A stretch of 36,025 nucleotides of DNA, from assembly GCA_945893075.1 (NCBI GenBank), contig CAMDDX010000032.1:1-36025 (forward strand). Direction: 5' to 3'. Below are positions 24,245-33,494 of this stretch, one piece after another. The notes below the pieces were generated by a model. That model saw only the letters and a program-made list of their open reading frames with translations. It did not search any database and was not told the DNA's origin. The stretch is from Planctomyces sp. SH-PL62. Its GTDB lineage: Bacteria > Planctomycetota > Planctomycetia > Planctomycetales > Planctomycetaceae. The stretch's first letter is position 1; each line of letters starts with the position of its first letter. The position numbers and the translations under genes are program-made.

Positions 24245-25735
24245 ATGCCCGACTTTCTGGCTCTGGATTGGGAACATCGACAAGTCTGCGGACTCGACGC
24301 CGAAGTCACGCCCGCCGGTGTGCGTGTGCGGAAGGCCTTCACGCTGGAGTGGCCGGAAGGAAAGTCGCCGGATCTCGACGTGCCGGCCGCCGGAAGTTGG
24401 TTGACCGAGCAATTCGCGTCACTGGGACTGACCGCCAAGAGCGTGTTGGTCACGCTGCCGCGCGAGGACGCGGTCGTGCGAGTGCTTGAAGTCCCCAACG
24501 TACCGGATGCCGAGTTGCCTAACGTTGTGAAGTTTCAAGCGGCGGCGAAATCCGCGCGGCAGTTCGACACGTTGCTGTTGGATTTCTTGCCGCTGCCGCC
24601 GCGTGACGGCGTGGCCGGGCGCGAAGTGCTGGTGGCGACGATCGGTCGCGAAGTACTGGACTCACTGAGACTGGTGCTGTCGCGCACGGGTTGCGAGTTG
24701 GCGGGAGTCAGTCTGACCGCGCCGGCGATGGTGGAGTTGATCGCGCGGCTGGAGAAGACCGATCCGCCGCCGCGACACGCGGTCGAGCTGGCGATCGTCG
24801 CACACGAGCAGCACGTCGAAATCTTACTGCTGCGAGATCGAGGGTTGTTGCTGACGCACTCCGCGCGGCTGCCCGACGACGCGACGACGCCGGAACGCGA
24901 ACAGCAAGCGATTGTCGCCGAGGTCAATCGCAGCTTGGTCTCGCTCAAGCGACAGCATCCGGAGCTGACGTTGTCGCGTACCTGGCTGTGGGGCGAGCCG
25001 ACCAAGTTGCACGGACTGGCCGGAGTGCTTCGCAAGCGATTCAGTTGCGACGTGCATGTCGAAGACCCGCTGGTGTTGCCGGGATTGACGTTCGATGCGG
25101 GGGGCGAAGTGACCTCGCACGCTTTATTCACCGGTCCGGTCGGATTGTTGTTTGGTCAGGTCGGACGGCTGGCTCAGCCGCTGGACTTTCTGCATCCGCG
25201 CCAGCCAGTCGTGCCGCGCGATCTGCGGCGATTGTGGGGCAGCGTCGGCAGCGCGGCGGCAGCGGCGTTGCTCATCGGCGCATTCGGGTGGCAGTGGTAC
25301 GAGGTCGGTTCGCTGGAAGCGGAGACGCTCGAGCACAAGGACAAAGCCGCGCAGCTCAAGCAAGAGTTGGATGGTGCGGCGGGCATGGTCAAAAACGTGG
25401 ACAGTGTCGGCAAATGGGCCGATCAGCGCGTGGCGTGGTTGGATCGCTTGTTCGAGTTGACCGAGGCCATGCAGGGGACCGACCGTCGTTATCTCCGCAA
25501 GGTGAATTGTCTGCCGGGATCAGGCGGAGTGGTGGGGACGGTGCGTGGTGACGGCTTCGCGAAAGAACGTGACGACATTGACGACTTAACCTCGAAGCTG
25601 TTGAGCAACGAGGGTGTGTCGGTCGTCCCGCACGAACAGAAGCGGGATGGAGCCGACGGCGATTATCCCTTCAAGTTTGATTTGGATGTGGCCTGGCGGC
25701 CGGTGAAGAAGGATTTGAAGAGCGTCAAGAAATGA
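24245..25735 (+). CDS. PilM/PilN-type (GspL-like) assembly protein
   Basis: A 496-residue bitopic protein. The N-terminal ~310 residues have the actin-like PilM/GspL fold pattern: LALDWEHRQVCGLDAE at the start, VLVTLPREDAVVRVLEVP and PNVVKFQAAAKSARQF, typical of PilM. A membrane helix at about 332-352 (SAAAAALLIGAFGWQWYEV) follows, then a coiled-coil-like and PilN-like periplasmic part. PilM and PilN are usually separate; here they seem fused, as in GspL. With the next genes it would form the inner-membrane platform of a type II secretion or type IV pilus-like machine. Start ATG 24245 with GGACGGAA upstream. Confidence 0.82.
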   Translation: MPDFLALDWEHRQVCGLDAEVTPAGVRVRKAFTLEWPEGKSPDLDVPAAGSWLTEQFASLGLTAKSVLVTLPREDAVVRVLEVPNVPDAELPNVVKFQAAAKSARQFDTLLLDFLPLPPRDGVAGREVLVATIGREVLDSLRLVLSRTGCELAGVSLTAPAMVELIARLEKTDPPPRHAVELAIVAHEQHVEILLLRDRGLLLTHSARLPDDATTPEREQQAIVAEVNRSLVSLKRQHPELTLSRTWLWGEPTKLHGLAGVLRKRFSCDVHVEDPLVLPGLTFDAGGEVTSHALFTGPVGLLFGQVGRLAQPLDFLHPRQPVVPRDLRRLWGSVGSAAAAALLIGAFGWQWYEVGSLEAETLEHKDKAAQLKQELDGAAGMVKNVDSVGKWADQRVAWLDRLFELTEAMQGTDRRYLRKVNCLPGSGGVVGTVRGDGFAKERDDIDDLTSKLLSNEGVSVVPHEQKRDGADGDYPFKFDLDVAWRPVKKDLKSVKK

Positions 25736-25742
25736 ATTGTCC

Positions 25743-25840
25743 GGGGTCAGGCACCGCAGAATTCAGAATTGGCGGAATCGAGCTGTGTGTTGCCAGAACA
25801 CTCTGCTCCGCCAATTCTGAATTCTGCGGTGCCTGACCCC
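25743..25840. repeat. 98-bp inverted-repeat element, family B variant
   Basis: Arms 25743-25776 and 25807-25840 are exact 34-nt reverse complements around a 30-nt spacer. Arm ends match the other family B copies (GGGGTC outside, GAATTGGCGG inside) while the middle differs. It lies between the PilM-like and PilO-like genes, 7 nt after the stop of the first. Confidence 0.97.
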
Positions 25841-25858
25841 TGCTTCAGAGGTCATCCC

Positions 25859-27589
25859 ATGCAGATGCGCGAAAAACTCTTGGCGGGCGGATTGGCGGCG
25901 GTGGTCGCGATTGGCTTCGTCCCCACGCTGTGGTCGTGGTACATCGAGCCGGTCGTCGTCGCCGAGTCCGCTCGGAAAAACGCAGAGACGCTGCGCAACG
26001 ACCGTGACTACAAACAACTGCAGGTGATCGCCAAGCAAAAGCAACTCAAGGAATGGAAGGGCCGCAGTCTCTCGCCCAAGCCGACTGAGGCGGCCACGCA
26101 GTATCAGCAGTGGCTGACCGACATGGCCGAAGTGGTCGCTGAATTCTCGAATGTGTCGGTCGTTCCCGATCCGCCGCGGACGGCCGCGAACCAGCCCTTC
26201 GTGGCCATCGGTGTGACTTTGAAAGCCGAAGCGACGCTGGCTCAGGTGCGGCTGTTTTTGTTTCGGTTCTTCCAGGCCGATGTGCTGCACAGCATCACGC
26301 AGTTGAGCCTCGATAGTCCGGCCGCCACCGGCAATCCAAAGCTGGTGGTCGTCATGAAGTTCGAGGCGTTGTCGCTACGTGACGCTCCGCCGCGCGGGCC
26401 GACGTTGTTCCCCCGCACGGAAATCACCGAGGACTGGCATGACCCAACGCAACCGCTGACGGTCCGACACGCCGAAGGTTTTCCGACCAAGACACCGTTC
26501 CTGGTTCGCGTCGGCAAACATTACTTCGAGGTGAGCGAAGCGTCGGGCACCAGTTGGACGCTGACGCCTGATGCGAACTCAACGGCATCGACGACCAAAC
26601 AATCGGTCGCATTGCTGACGGATGAGGCCGTGGAACTGGTGCCGATCCATCCGGAGTTCGCGAAACGGACGATCGCGAACTTCGATCCGATCTTGAAACG
26701 GAACCCGTTCGTGAAGCCGGTGCCATACGCGCCCAAGCTGGAGTTTGTCGGCACGAAGTCGGTCTCGCGCGGAGGGTCGCTCGACCTGCTGTGCCGAGCC
26801 ACCGGCTTTGATCTGTCGGCAGGCGAGCCGCTGTTCACGCTCGAAGGAGACGCGCCCAGCGGACTGTCGCTCGATGGACGTTCTGGCAAGCTGACTTGGA
26901 AGCCGGATGATGAGCAAGCACTCGGCGACTTCAAGCTGCAAGTGACTGTGAAAGCTCCCGGGCTGCGCGAGCCACTCGCGCAACCGCTGACCGTCACGCT
27001 CAAGCAAACGAACAAGCCGCCGAAGTTCGCGACGATCAGCGAGCGGACAGCGGTGCTCGGCAAGGAGTTCGTCCTCGCCGTCAAAGCCACCGACGAAGAT
27101 CCGGAAACCAAGCTGACTTTTTCGCTCGGCACCGGCGCGCCAGAAGGAGCGAAGATCGACCCCGCGACCGGCGAGTTCAAATGGACGCCCCCCGCCACGC
27201 TCGTCCCCGGACCGGTCAAAGTCACTGTGCAAGTCGCCGACAACGGCAACCCGCCCAACACCGTCAAGCAAGACATCACCATCAACGTCGGCGATGACCT
27301 GGCGCAGTTCACCAAATTGACCGGCATCCTCGAAGTGGACGGCAAGAAAGAAATTCGGCTCTCCGACTTAGCCAATAATCGCTCGCTGGTGCTGCACGAG
27401 GGAGAAGTGCTGCGCTATGCGGACATCGAGGCGACGGTCGTGCGCATCGATAAGAAAGCGGTCCTGCTCAAGAAGGACGACGTGCTCTGGCGGCTCGATC
27501 TCGGTGAGACTCTGAGCCAACTGCGCAAGCTGGAGCCTGCCGCCGCTCCGGAAGCTCCGAAGAAGCCGGGCGAGTCGCCGAAGTCGTAG
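25859..27589 (+). CDS. PilO/GspM-like membrane protein with Ig-like domains
   Basis: A 576-residue protein. A membrane helix lies near the N-terminus (LAGGLAAVVAIGFVPTLWSWYI), then a helical coiled-coil region and a PilO-like ferredoxin-fold segment (VGVTLKAEATLAQVRLFLFRFFQ). The C-terminal half holds two putative Ig/cadherin-like domains (about 26745-27000 and 27003-27290; motifs TLEGDAPSGLSLDGRSGKLTWKP and FSLGTGAPEGAKIDPATGEFKWTP) and a final small domain with a Pro/Lys tail. The Ig-like addition is unusual for PilO. Start ATG 25859 has GAGG about 8 nt upstream; the upstream open frame is translated repeat. Confidence 0.75.
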   Translation: MQMREKLLAGGLAAVVAIGFVPTLWSWYIEPVVVAESARKNAETLRNDRDYKQLQVIAKQKQLKEWKGRSLSPKPTEAATQYQQWLTDMAEVVAEFSNVSVVPDPPRTAANQPFVAIGVTLKAEATLAQVRLFLFRFFQADVLHSITQLSLDSPAATGNPKLVVVMKFEALSLRDAPPRGPTLFPRTEITEDWHDPTQPLTVRHAEGFPTKTPFLVRVGKHYFEVSEASGTSWTLTPDANSTASTTKQSVALLTDEAVELVPIHPEFAKRTIANFDPILKRNPFVKPVPYAPKLEFVGTKSVSRGGSLDLLCRATGFDLSAGEPLFTLEGDAPSGLSLDGRSGKLTWKPDDEQALGDFKLQVTVKAPGLREPLAQPLTVTLKQTNKPPKFATISERTAVLGKEFVLAVKATDEDPETKLTFSLGTGAPEGAKIDPATGEFKWTPPATLVPGPVKVTVQVADNGNPPNTVKQDITINVGDDLAQFTKLTGILEVDGKKEIRLSDLANNRSLVLHEGEVLRYADIEATVVRIDKKAVLLKKDDVLWRLDLGETLSQLRKLEPAAAPEAPKKPGESPKS

Positions 27590-27614
27590 CCTGACTCTCC
27601 AAGTCGGGTTCTTT
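27590..27614 (+). terminator. Possible weak terminator
   Basis: CCTGACT (27590-27596) pairs with AGTCGGG (27602-27608, one T-G wobble), followed by TTCTTT, directly after the stop codon. Confidence 0.4.
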
Positions 27615-27685
27615 CTGAGGCGTCTCGCTGATCCCGACAGCGGCAAATGGGCACTTGCGCAAGAATTCTCGAATTGATTTGCATG

Positions 27686-27877
27686 AGCACCAAAGGTGGG
27701 TGACTCGATAGCCCAGGCCAACGGCCTGGGGCAAGTTTTCGACAACATGCCCTCAGCCCCAACGGGGCGTGACTCGAACTCACCACTCGGAGTTTCGCCC
27801 CGTTGGGGCTGGAAATTGATCGGGTCCACATCCCCAGGCCGTTGGCCTGGGCTATCGAGTCACACACCTTCGGTGCT
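27686..27877. repeat. Nested double REPIN-like inverted repeat
   Basis: Outer arms 27686-27731 and 27832-27877 (46 nt) match at 44 positions; their inner 32 nt are exact. Inside them a second perfect pair of 16-nt arms lies at 27754-27769 and 27796-27811. Each outer arm carries two hairpins (CACC/GGTG and CCCAGGCC/GGCCTGGG), each inner arm one (GCCCC/GGGGC around AAC or GTT). Confidence 0.97.
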
Positions 27878-28151
27878 GAAACAGTTCACTCGGCCTCATC
27901 GAGAGATTTCCGTATTGAGACGACCCGACTCAGAGAGTCAGGCTACTGGCAACACAGGCAAGCTGCGAAGTTTGCTGTGATCACCGCCGACATTTCCGAT
28001 CCGGTTTGTCTCACCGGCATGTGAAACTTTGCCGATAACAAAGAGATGACGGGTCGTGTCGATCCCGGAGGGTGCGCGGAGCGTGCCGCCGGAAATCGCC
28101 GCCACGCAGACAATGACGTCTGCGAATTGGCCCATCGGCAAGGAGGCTGCC

Positions 28152-31100
28152 TTGAAACCGCGACGACTGAGATTGATCGGTGTGGGACTGACGGCAATCA
28201 CATGCTCGCTAAGCATGTGGCACGCGGAGTTCCTGTCAGCCGAGGTGAAACTCTTCGGTAAGAAAGCGGGCAAGCCCGCCGCAGCGCAGCCCGTCGTGGC
28301 CGAACAAGCCGCCGCCGACGCCTTGTTGTCAAACGGGACGCTCCCCGTCTCCGATGACAAACATCTCAATCCCGGTGACAAGCAGATCAAGCTGAATTAC
28401 TTCAGCAAGACTTGGGGCGACGTGATGCGCGACGTCGCGCAGCAAAGCGGCCGGCAACTCATCATCGACAAGGTGCCGCCGGGACGCTTCTCGCGCAGTG
28501 ATTGGAGCCGCTACTCACTCAACGATGCGGTGAAGATTCTCAACCGCGACCTGGAACCGAAGGGCTTCCGAATTCTCGAACGCGGGCAGTATCTCGATCT
28601 CGTCTTCCTGCGCGACGCGCGCAGCGAATACGCGCGGCCGGTCGTAGGCGCGGTCCGCGAAGAGGTCGAGCCGAACAACACCAGCGATGCACCGCCACGG
28701 AAACTGCCGACCAGGGACGCGACGGCCAGCGCTCCGAAGACGGCGAATCCGCGACGCAACAGCATGATCCAGCAAGTCGCCCATGACGAAATGGATGACG
28801 ACGACGGCCAAGAAGAGGAACTCGATCTCTCCGAAACGCCGCGCCGTTGGGTCGCCGTCACGCTGAAGCATCAGACGGCTCGGAATTTGTCCCGGTCGCT
28901 GTATCAGGCGTTCGAGCAAGACGCTGAGTTGATCGAACAGGGACCAAACGGTTTGCCCGGCTTCGTGGTGTGGAAAGACGCTCCGGCAGCGAACCGCGGA
29001 CCCGCCGCCTCGCGCTTGCCGAAAGCGGCTCCCAAACGCCTGGCGCGATTCGCCATCGGTGTGGACACGAAAGGGGACCGGCTGTTGATCGACGGTCCGC
29101 CGACGGAGGTCGCGGCGATCAAGAACCTGGTGATGAAACTCGACATCGTCTCGAATGCCGGCGACAGCAGCGTGCGGCTGGTGTCGACCAAACGTGATCC
29201 ACGACAAGTCACCCAGACGCTCAATTCGGCGATCAAGCAGTTGGCTCAAGCTCGCGCCGCGGAATCGACGGACGACACGGAACTCGCGCAAGCGGAGACG
29301 CCAGCCAAGCCCAAAGCGAAGAAGAATGCCAAGAAGAAGGCCGAGTCCAAACCGGCGGCTCCGACGAACCCCGCCGATCCCAAGCAGCCCAGCGAAGCCG
29401 CCGAAATGGAGGCCCCGTCGAACAAGCCCAATTCACCGTCGATCAGCGGTCCGCTCAAGGGGGATGTCACTGTCGAAGAACTCAACGACGTGCTGATCCT
29501 GCGCGGCAATGAGGCCGACGTCGAAGCGGTCATGCGACTGATCGAACAGATCGAATCCATGCTGGCCGGCTCGGTCCCCGACGTGAATGTGCGGCCGTTG
29601 ACGTACGTTGATGGCGAATCGATGGCGGACTTACTGACGACCGTTTACGAGCGATTGAATCGCTCGCGCGGCCGTTCGGCGACCGATCAGACGCAGCAGA
29701 TCGTCGTCATCGCGATCGGCAAGCCAAACGCGGTGATGGTGCTCGCGTCGGAGCGCGACATGCCGACCGTGGACATGTTGATCAAAAAGCTCGACCAGCC
29801 GATCGACCCGACGAATGAGTTTGAAGTCTTCCGCTTGCGATACGCGGTCGCCAGTCAAGTGCTGACTGCGATCGACAGCTTCTTTAGCGGTACCACGACT
29901 GGCGGCACCGGCGGACAAGCCACCACACCGGGGACGACGTCACGCTCAACCACCGGCGGTTTGCGAGGCCGCGTGAAGACGATTTCCGATGCGCGAACGA
30001 ACTCGGTGATCGTGCAGGCTCGGCCGCGCGATCTCGAAGAGGTCCGGCGGCTGATCGAAGAGTTGGATCAAGTCGGTTCGAAGTCCGTCAATCAGATTAA
30101 ATTGATCCCGTTGAAGAACGCGGTCGCGGACGACATGGCCACGCTGTTGAATCTGGCGCTTCAAAGCGTCATCAGCCCGCCGCAGCAAGCGCGAGCCACG
30201 CAAGGGGGAGCGCAAGGCGGAGCACAAGGCGGAGGCGGAGCGGCCGGCGGTCAAGTCGATACAAAACTGCGTGAGGCGAAGAGCGCTGTGCTGCAACTGC
30301 TCGACACCGAGGACGGTGAAGCGATGGTGGAATCGGGCATCCTGGCCGACATCCGCATCAACTCCGACCCGCACACCAACAGTTTGGTCGTGACGGCTCC
30401 CGAAGAAAGCCTCGCGCTGATTCAGGCGCTCGTGAAGCGGTTTGACAAACCCTCGTCAATGGTCGCGGAAATCAAGCACTTCACACTGCGAAACGCCGAC
30501 GCATCGTCGATCGTCACGATGCTCAACACGCTCTTCAACAATCAGCAGCAGCAAGGACAGGGACAGCGCGGCGGTGGTCAGCAAAATCAACAGCTCGGCA
30601 TCCAACTGTCTGGGGCCGAGGATGCCAGCAGCCAGCTCATCCCGCTGAAGTTCTCGACGGACATCCGCACCAACAGCATCATCGCGGTCGGCGGGGCCGA
30701 AGCGTTGAGCGTGGTCGAAGCGATCATCTTGCGGCTGGACGCCAGCGACGCGCGGCAGCGGACCATGACCGTCTTCCGTTTGAAGAACAGTCCGGCTCAA
30801 GAGGTCGCCACGGCCATCACGCTGTTCCTGCAAGGGCAGCAGAACTTGGTGGGGCAGGGCAATCAAGACCTGGTCAGCGATGTCGAGCAACTGGAACGGC
30901 AAATCGTCGTCGTCGCCGAAGTGAACTCGAACAGCCTGTTGATCAGCGCGACGCCACGCTATCTCAAGGACATTTCGGAGATGATCGAACGCGTCGACGC
31001 GGCCAAACCGGAAGTGGTCATTCAAGCGTTGTTGGTTGAGGTGACGCTCGACAACACGGATGAGTTTGGTGTCGAACTCGGATTCCAGGACTCGATTCTG

Positions 31101-32432
31101 TTCAATCGCAGCAACATCGCCAGCGGCACGGGAATCACCGGAATTCAGAACATTACGCAGCAGATCATTCAACTCACCCAGAGCACCACGACCTCGGTAA
31201 CACCGGGGACCGGAGCCACGACGACCACAACCACCATCACGCCGCAATCTCTACAGACATCCACACCGAACGTCGTTGGTTCACCAGGGTTCCTCTTCAA
31301 TACCGCAACGCAGGGCAACAATATCTCGGCACCGAATCCCGGCCAGGTTGGCTCGCAAGGGCTGAGCAACTTCTCGGTCGGTCGCACGAACGGCAATCTC
31401 GGATACGGAGGACTCGTTTTGTCGGCGGGGTCCGAATCGGTCAATGTTTTATTGCGTGCATTGTCCTACTCTCGGAAACTGGAAATCCTTAGCCGACCAC
31501 AGATCCGTACGCTCGACAGCCAATTGGGCACGATCAACGTCGGCAAAATCGTGCCGGTTGTGAACGGCATCACGGCGAGCGGCATCGCCGGACAATTTAC
31601 GCCGCAGATTATCCGTGATCCGTCGGGCATCTTGTTAGAGGTCACTCCGCGCATCACGCCGGATGACCGCATCGTCATGCAAGTCCATGCGGAGCGTAGC
31701 GAGTATGACACGTCCGCCACGGGAAGTGTGCAACTTGTCGCTGCCTCACCGGGGTCCGGTCCAATCACATCTCCGACGAAAATCATCAGCACGGCGTTGA
31801 CCACCGTCTCGGTTGCCAATGAGCAAACGATCGTGCTCGGCGGCTTGATCCAAAAGACGGACGATCGAATCACTCGAAAAGTGCCGTGGCTGGGCGACAT
31901 CCCAATCATTGGCCAAGCGTTTCGATTCGATTCGCAGTCCATGCGACGCACCGAATTGTTGATCTTCCTGACCCCGCGAATCGTCAAGAACAACAGTGTG
32001 TCAGAGATCATCAAGCAGATCGAATCCGAGCGTCTGCACTACACCGAGTGTGAGGCCGAAGCATTGCACGGTCCCTTGTTCGGTATTCCCGAATCTCCGT
32101 CCGACGGTTCTATCCCGCCGGTCTATTCGCCGGGAGAACTGTGGAATCCCAAGAATTCCACTCCGACCCCGCCTCTGCCAGCACCGACCGAGAAAGTGCC
32201 CCCGCCGTCTCGCAGCAATGCGCCGCGCGTGCTGCCAGTGCCGCCGATGAACGATGAGCCTGCCAGTGACGTTCAGGGCGCGAGCTATCAACAACTCAGT
32301 AACCATAATCGAACAAATACTCCGCCGATCGTCCGAACCAATTCCACCGGTTCCACAAAGTCCGCGGGAAAATCGACGATCTTGGACACGTTCCGGCGAG
32401 AGAAGGTCTCGGCCGGCAATCGAGGTCAGTAG
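28152..32432 (+). CDS. Giant secretin (GspD/PilQ family)
   Basis: About 1426 residues; most GspD are 650-750. Outer-membrane channel of a type II secretion or pilus-type system. Start TTG 28152 has AGGAGG 5 nt upstream and gives the signal peptide (RLIGVGLTAITCSLSMWHAEFLSA). An N0-like domain lies at about 28390-28610, then about seven N1-like modules (roughly 28845, 29165, 29580, 29818, 30090, 30465 and 30765), separated by Pro/Lys/Gly/Gln-rich linkers. The secretin core is 31015-31990 and ends with VPWLGDIPIIGQAFR, the family signature. A Pro-rich tail follows. Genes for the ATPase and GspF/GspG are not in the window. Confidence 0.9.
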   Translation: MKPRRLRLIGVGLTAITCSLSMWHAEFLSAEVKLFGKKAGKPAAAQPVVAEQAAADALLSNGTLPVSDDKHLNPGDKQIKLNYFSKTWGDVMRDVAQQSGRQLIIDKVPPGRFSRSDWSRYSLNDAVKILNRDLEPKGFRILERGQYLDLVFLRDARSEYARPVVGAVREEVEPNNTSDAPPRKLPTRDATASAPKTANPRRNSMIQQVAHDEMDDDDGQEEELDLSETPRRWVAVTLKHQTARNLSRSLYQAFEQDAELIEQGPNGLPGFVVWKDAPAANRGPAASRLPKAAPKRLARFAIGVDTKGDRLLIDGPPTEVAAIKNLVMKLDIVSNAGDSSVRLVSTKRDPRQVTQTLNSAIKQLAQARAAESTDDTELAQAETPAKPKAKKNAKKKAESKPAAPTNPADPKQPSEAAEMEAPSNKPNSPSISGPLKGDVTVEELNDVLILRGNEADVEAVMRLIEQIESMLAGSVPDVNVRPLTYVDGESMADLLTTVYERLNRSRGRSATDQTQQIVVIAIGKPNAVMVLASERDMPTVDMLIKKLDQPIDPTNEFEVFRLRYAVASQVLTAIDSFFSGTTTGGTGGQATTPGTTSRSTTGGLRGRVKTISDARTNSVIVQARPRDLEEVRRLIEELDQVGSKSVNQIKLIPLKNAVADDMATLLNLALQSVISPPQQARATQGGAQGGAQGGGGAAGGQVDTKLREAKSAVLQLLDTEDGEAMVESGILADIRINSDPHTNSLVVTAPEESLALIQALVKRFDKPSSMVAEIKHFTLRNADASSIVTMLNTLFNNQQQQGQGQRGGGQQNQQLGIQLSGAEDASSQLIPLKFSTDIRTNSIIAVGGAEALSVVEAIILRLDASDARQRTMTVFRLKNSPAQEVATAITLFLQGQQNLVGQGNQDLVSDVEQLERQIVVVAEVNSNSLLISATPRYLKDISEMIERVDAAKPEVVIQALLVEVTLDNTDEFGVELGFQDSILFNRSNIASGTGITGIQNITQQIIQLTQSTTTSVTPGTGATTTTTTITPQSLQTSTPNVVGSPGFLFNTATQGNNISAPNPGQVGSQGLSNFSVGRTNGNLGYGGLVLSAGSESVNVLLRALSYSRKLEILSRPQIRTLDSQLGTINVGKIVPVVNGITASGIAGQFTPQIIRDPSGILLEVTPRITPDDRIVMQVHAERSEYDTSATGSVQLVAASPGSGPITSPTKIISTALTTVSVANEQTIVLGGLIQKTDDRITRKVPWLGDIPIIGQAFRFDSQSMRRTELLIFLTPRIVKNNSVSEIIKQIESERLHYTECEAEALHGPLFGIPESPSDGSIPPVYSPGELWNPKNSTPTPPLPAPTEKVPPPSRSNAPRVLPVPPMNDEPASDVQGASYQQLSNHNRTNTPPIVRTNSTGSTKSAGKSTILDTFRREKVSAGNRGQ

Positions 32433-32467
32433 CCCTACGAAGGTACTCAGGGGTGAAAGAACGAATT

Positions 32468-33379
32468 ATGGATCGATTCCGCCAAAAAAGTTTGCGTTCG
32501 GGATGCGGTGCTCTGTTGCTCGCACTTTTCATCGCATTGCTGATCGTACCGGGCTGCACCACTCCCAGTTTGCTATCCAAACTGACTCACCGCGGAACCT
32601 TTCCCAAAGCAACTGCCGAGAACCCGGCAGTGCGCTGTCTATGCTTGTGGGACGCTTCCGAAGGGACCGGCGTGGACAACCTGCCGGCTCGCGGCGTGTC
32701 CGGCCAGATTTTCTTTTTCACTCGAGGCAACGTCTCGTCGGTCGAAGTGGACGGTGACGTGCGCATCTTTCTGTTCGATGACCACGGTTCGCCTGAGGAA
32801 CAAACCCAGCCACTACACCAATTCGATTTTTTGGCTGGCTCGTGGAAGGCACAACTGACCTCCACGCAATTTGGTCCGGCGTATCAATTGTTTGTGCCCT
32901 ATTCACGCAAAGGACATCACCAGACGGAGCTTGCACTTCGCGTGCGACTCATACAGCCACATAGTCCTCCGGTGTTTTCAAACGTCACCAAAGTGACTTT
33001 GCCCGGCTACGACGCCGCTAAAGCTAAGAGTGCGGCCGAAGGGTATGAACCAGAGAAGCTGCATCGAGACGAGACGGCCAGCGACAACTTTAGTCGCATG
33101 GATCGCATCACTCCGGACAAGATTGCAGAGACCTTCCTCCAAATTCGTGCCGAACGCGGAGAACCAGTTAGCTCGACGACACTTTCCGGCGCTGAGACGT
33201 CGATCAATCCCCGCTACCAACGGCCCGCCCGTCGAGGATCTGCCCGATCCGACAACGAATCTGATGGCGAGTTCAATGTGGATGACGAGCCCAATGACGC
33301 CTCAGATCGCCCGGTGCGTCGACACCTTCGACAAGTTCCGCACACAGTAGAAGAGGATGTCTCTGAGGACGAGGAATAG
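32468..33379 (+). CDS. Predicted lipoprotein of the secretin operon
   Basis: About 303 residues. N-terminal signal with lipobox (LLLALFIALLIVPGC, Cys about 30), then a segment rich in beta structure (GQIFFFTRGNVSSVEVDGDVRIFLFDD, WKAQLTSTQFGPAYQLFVPYS) and a charged, disordered tail ending EEDVSEDEE. I do not recognise the family. It is 35 nt behind the secretin gene and could be its pilotin-like or accessory lipoprotein, by position only. GTG 32453 is an alternative start with AGGT upstream. Confidence 0.7.
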   Translation: MDRFRQKSLRSGCGALLLALFIALLIVPGCTTPSLLSKLTHRGTFPKATAENPAVRCLCLWDASEGTGVDNLPARGVSGQIFFFTRGNVSSVEVDGDVRIFLFDDHGSPEEQTQPLHQFDFLAGSWKAQLTSTQFGPAYQLFVPYSRKGHHQTELALRVRLIQPHSPPVFSNVTKVTLPGYDAAKAKSAAEGYEPEKLHRDETASDNFSRMDRITPDKIAETFLQIRAERGEPVSSTTLSGAETSINPRYQRPARRGSARSDNESDGEFNVDDEPNDASDRPVRRHLRQVPHTVEEDVSEDEE

Positions 33380-33494
33380 TTCGACCCTCTTTTCTGGTGG
33401 CATCTCAACCGCGAAAGGTTAGGATGCCCCGCGTCGATGAAGCAGGTCAAAGACCTTCTGAAACTGCCGACTCTCCGATCTTGAGGACGTGACC

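Larger units (their letters stand above)
27590..28151. other. 560-nt gap before the secretin gene
   Basis: Holds the weak terminator and the nested double inverted repeat (27686-27877). A GTG at 28056 opens the secretin frame early, but the strong ribosome site is further down. No promoter recognised. Confidence 0.5.

Noticed and set aside
11541-25840. Insertion sequence or composite transposon bounded by family B elements
   Set aside because: The DNA between the copies holds housekeeping genes (nadD, typA, glmS) and no transposase; dispersed small elements explain it better.
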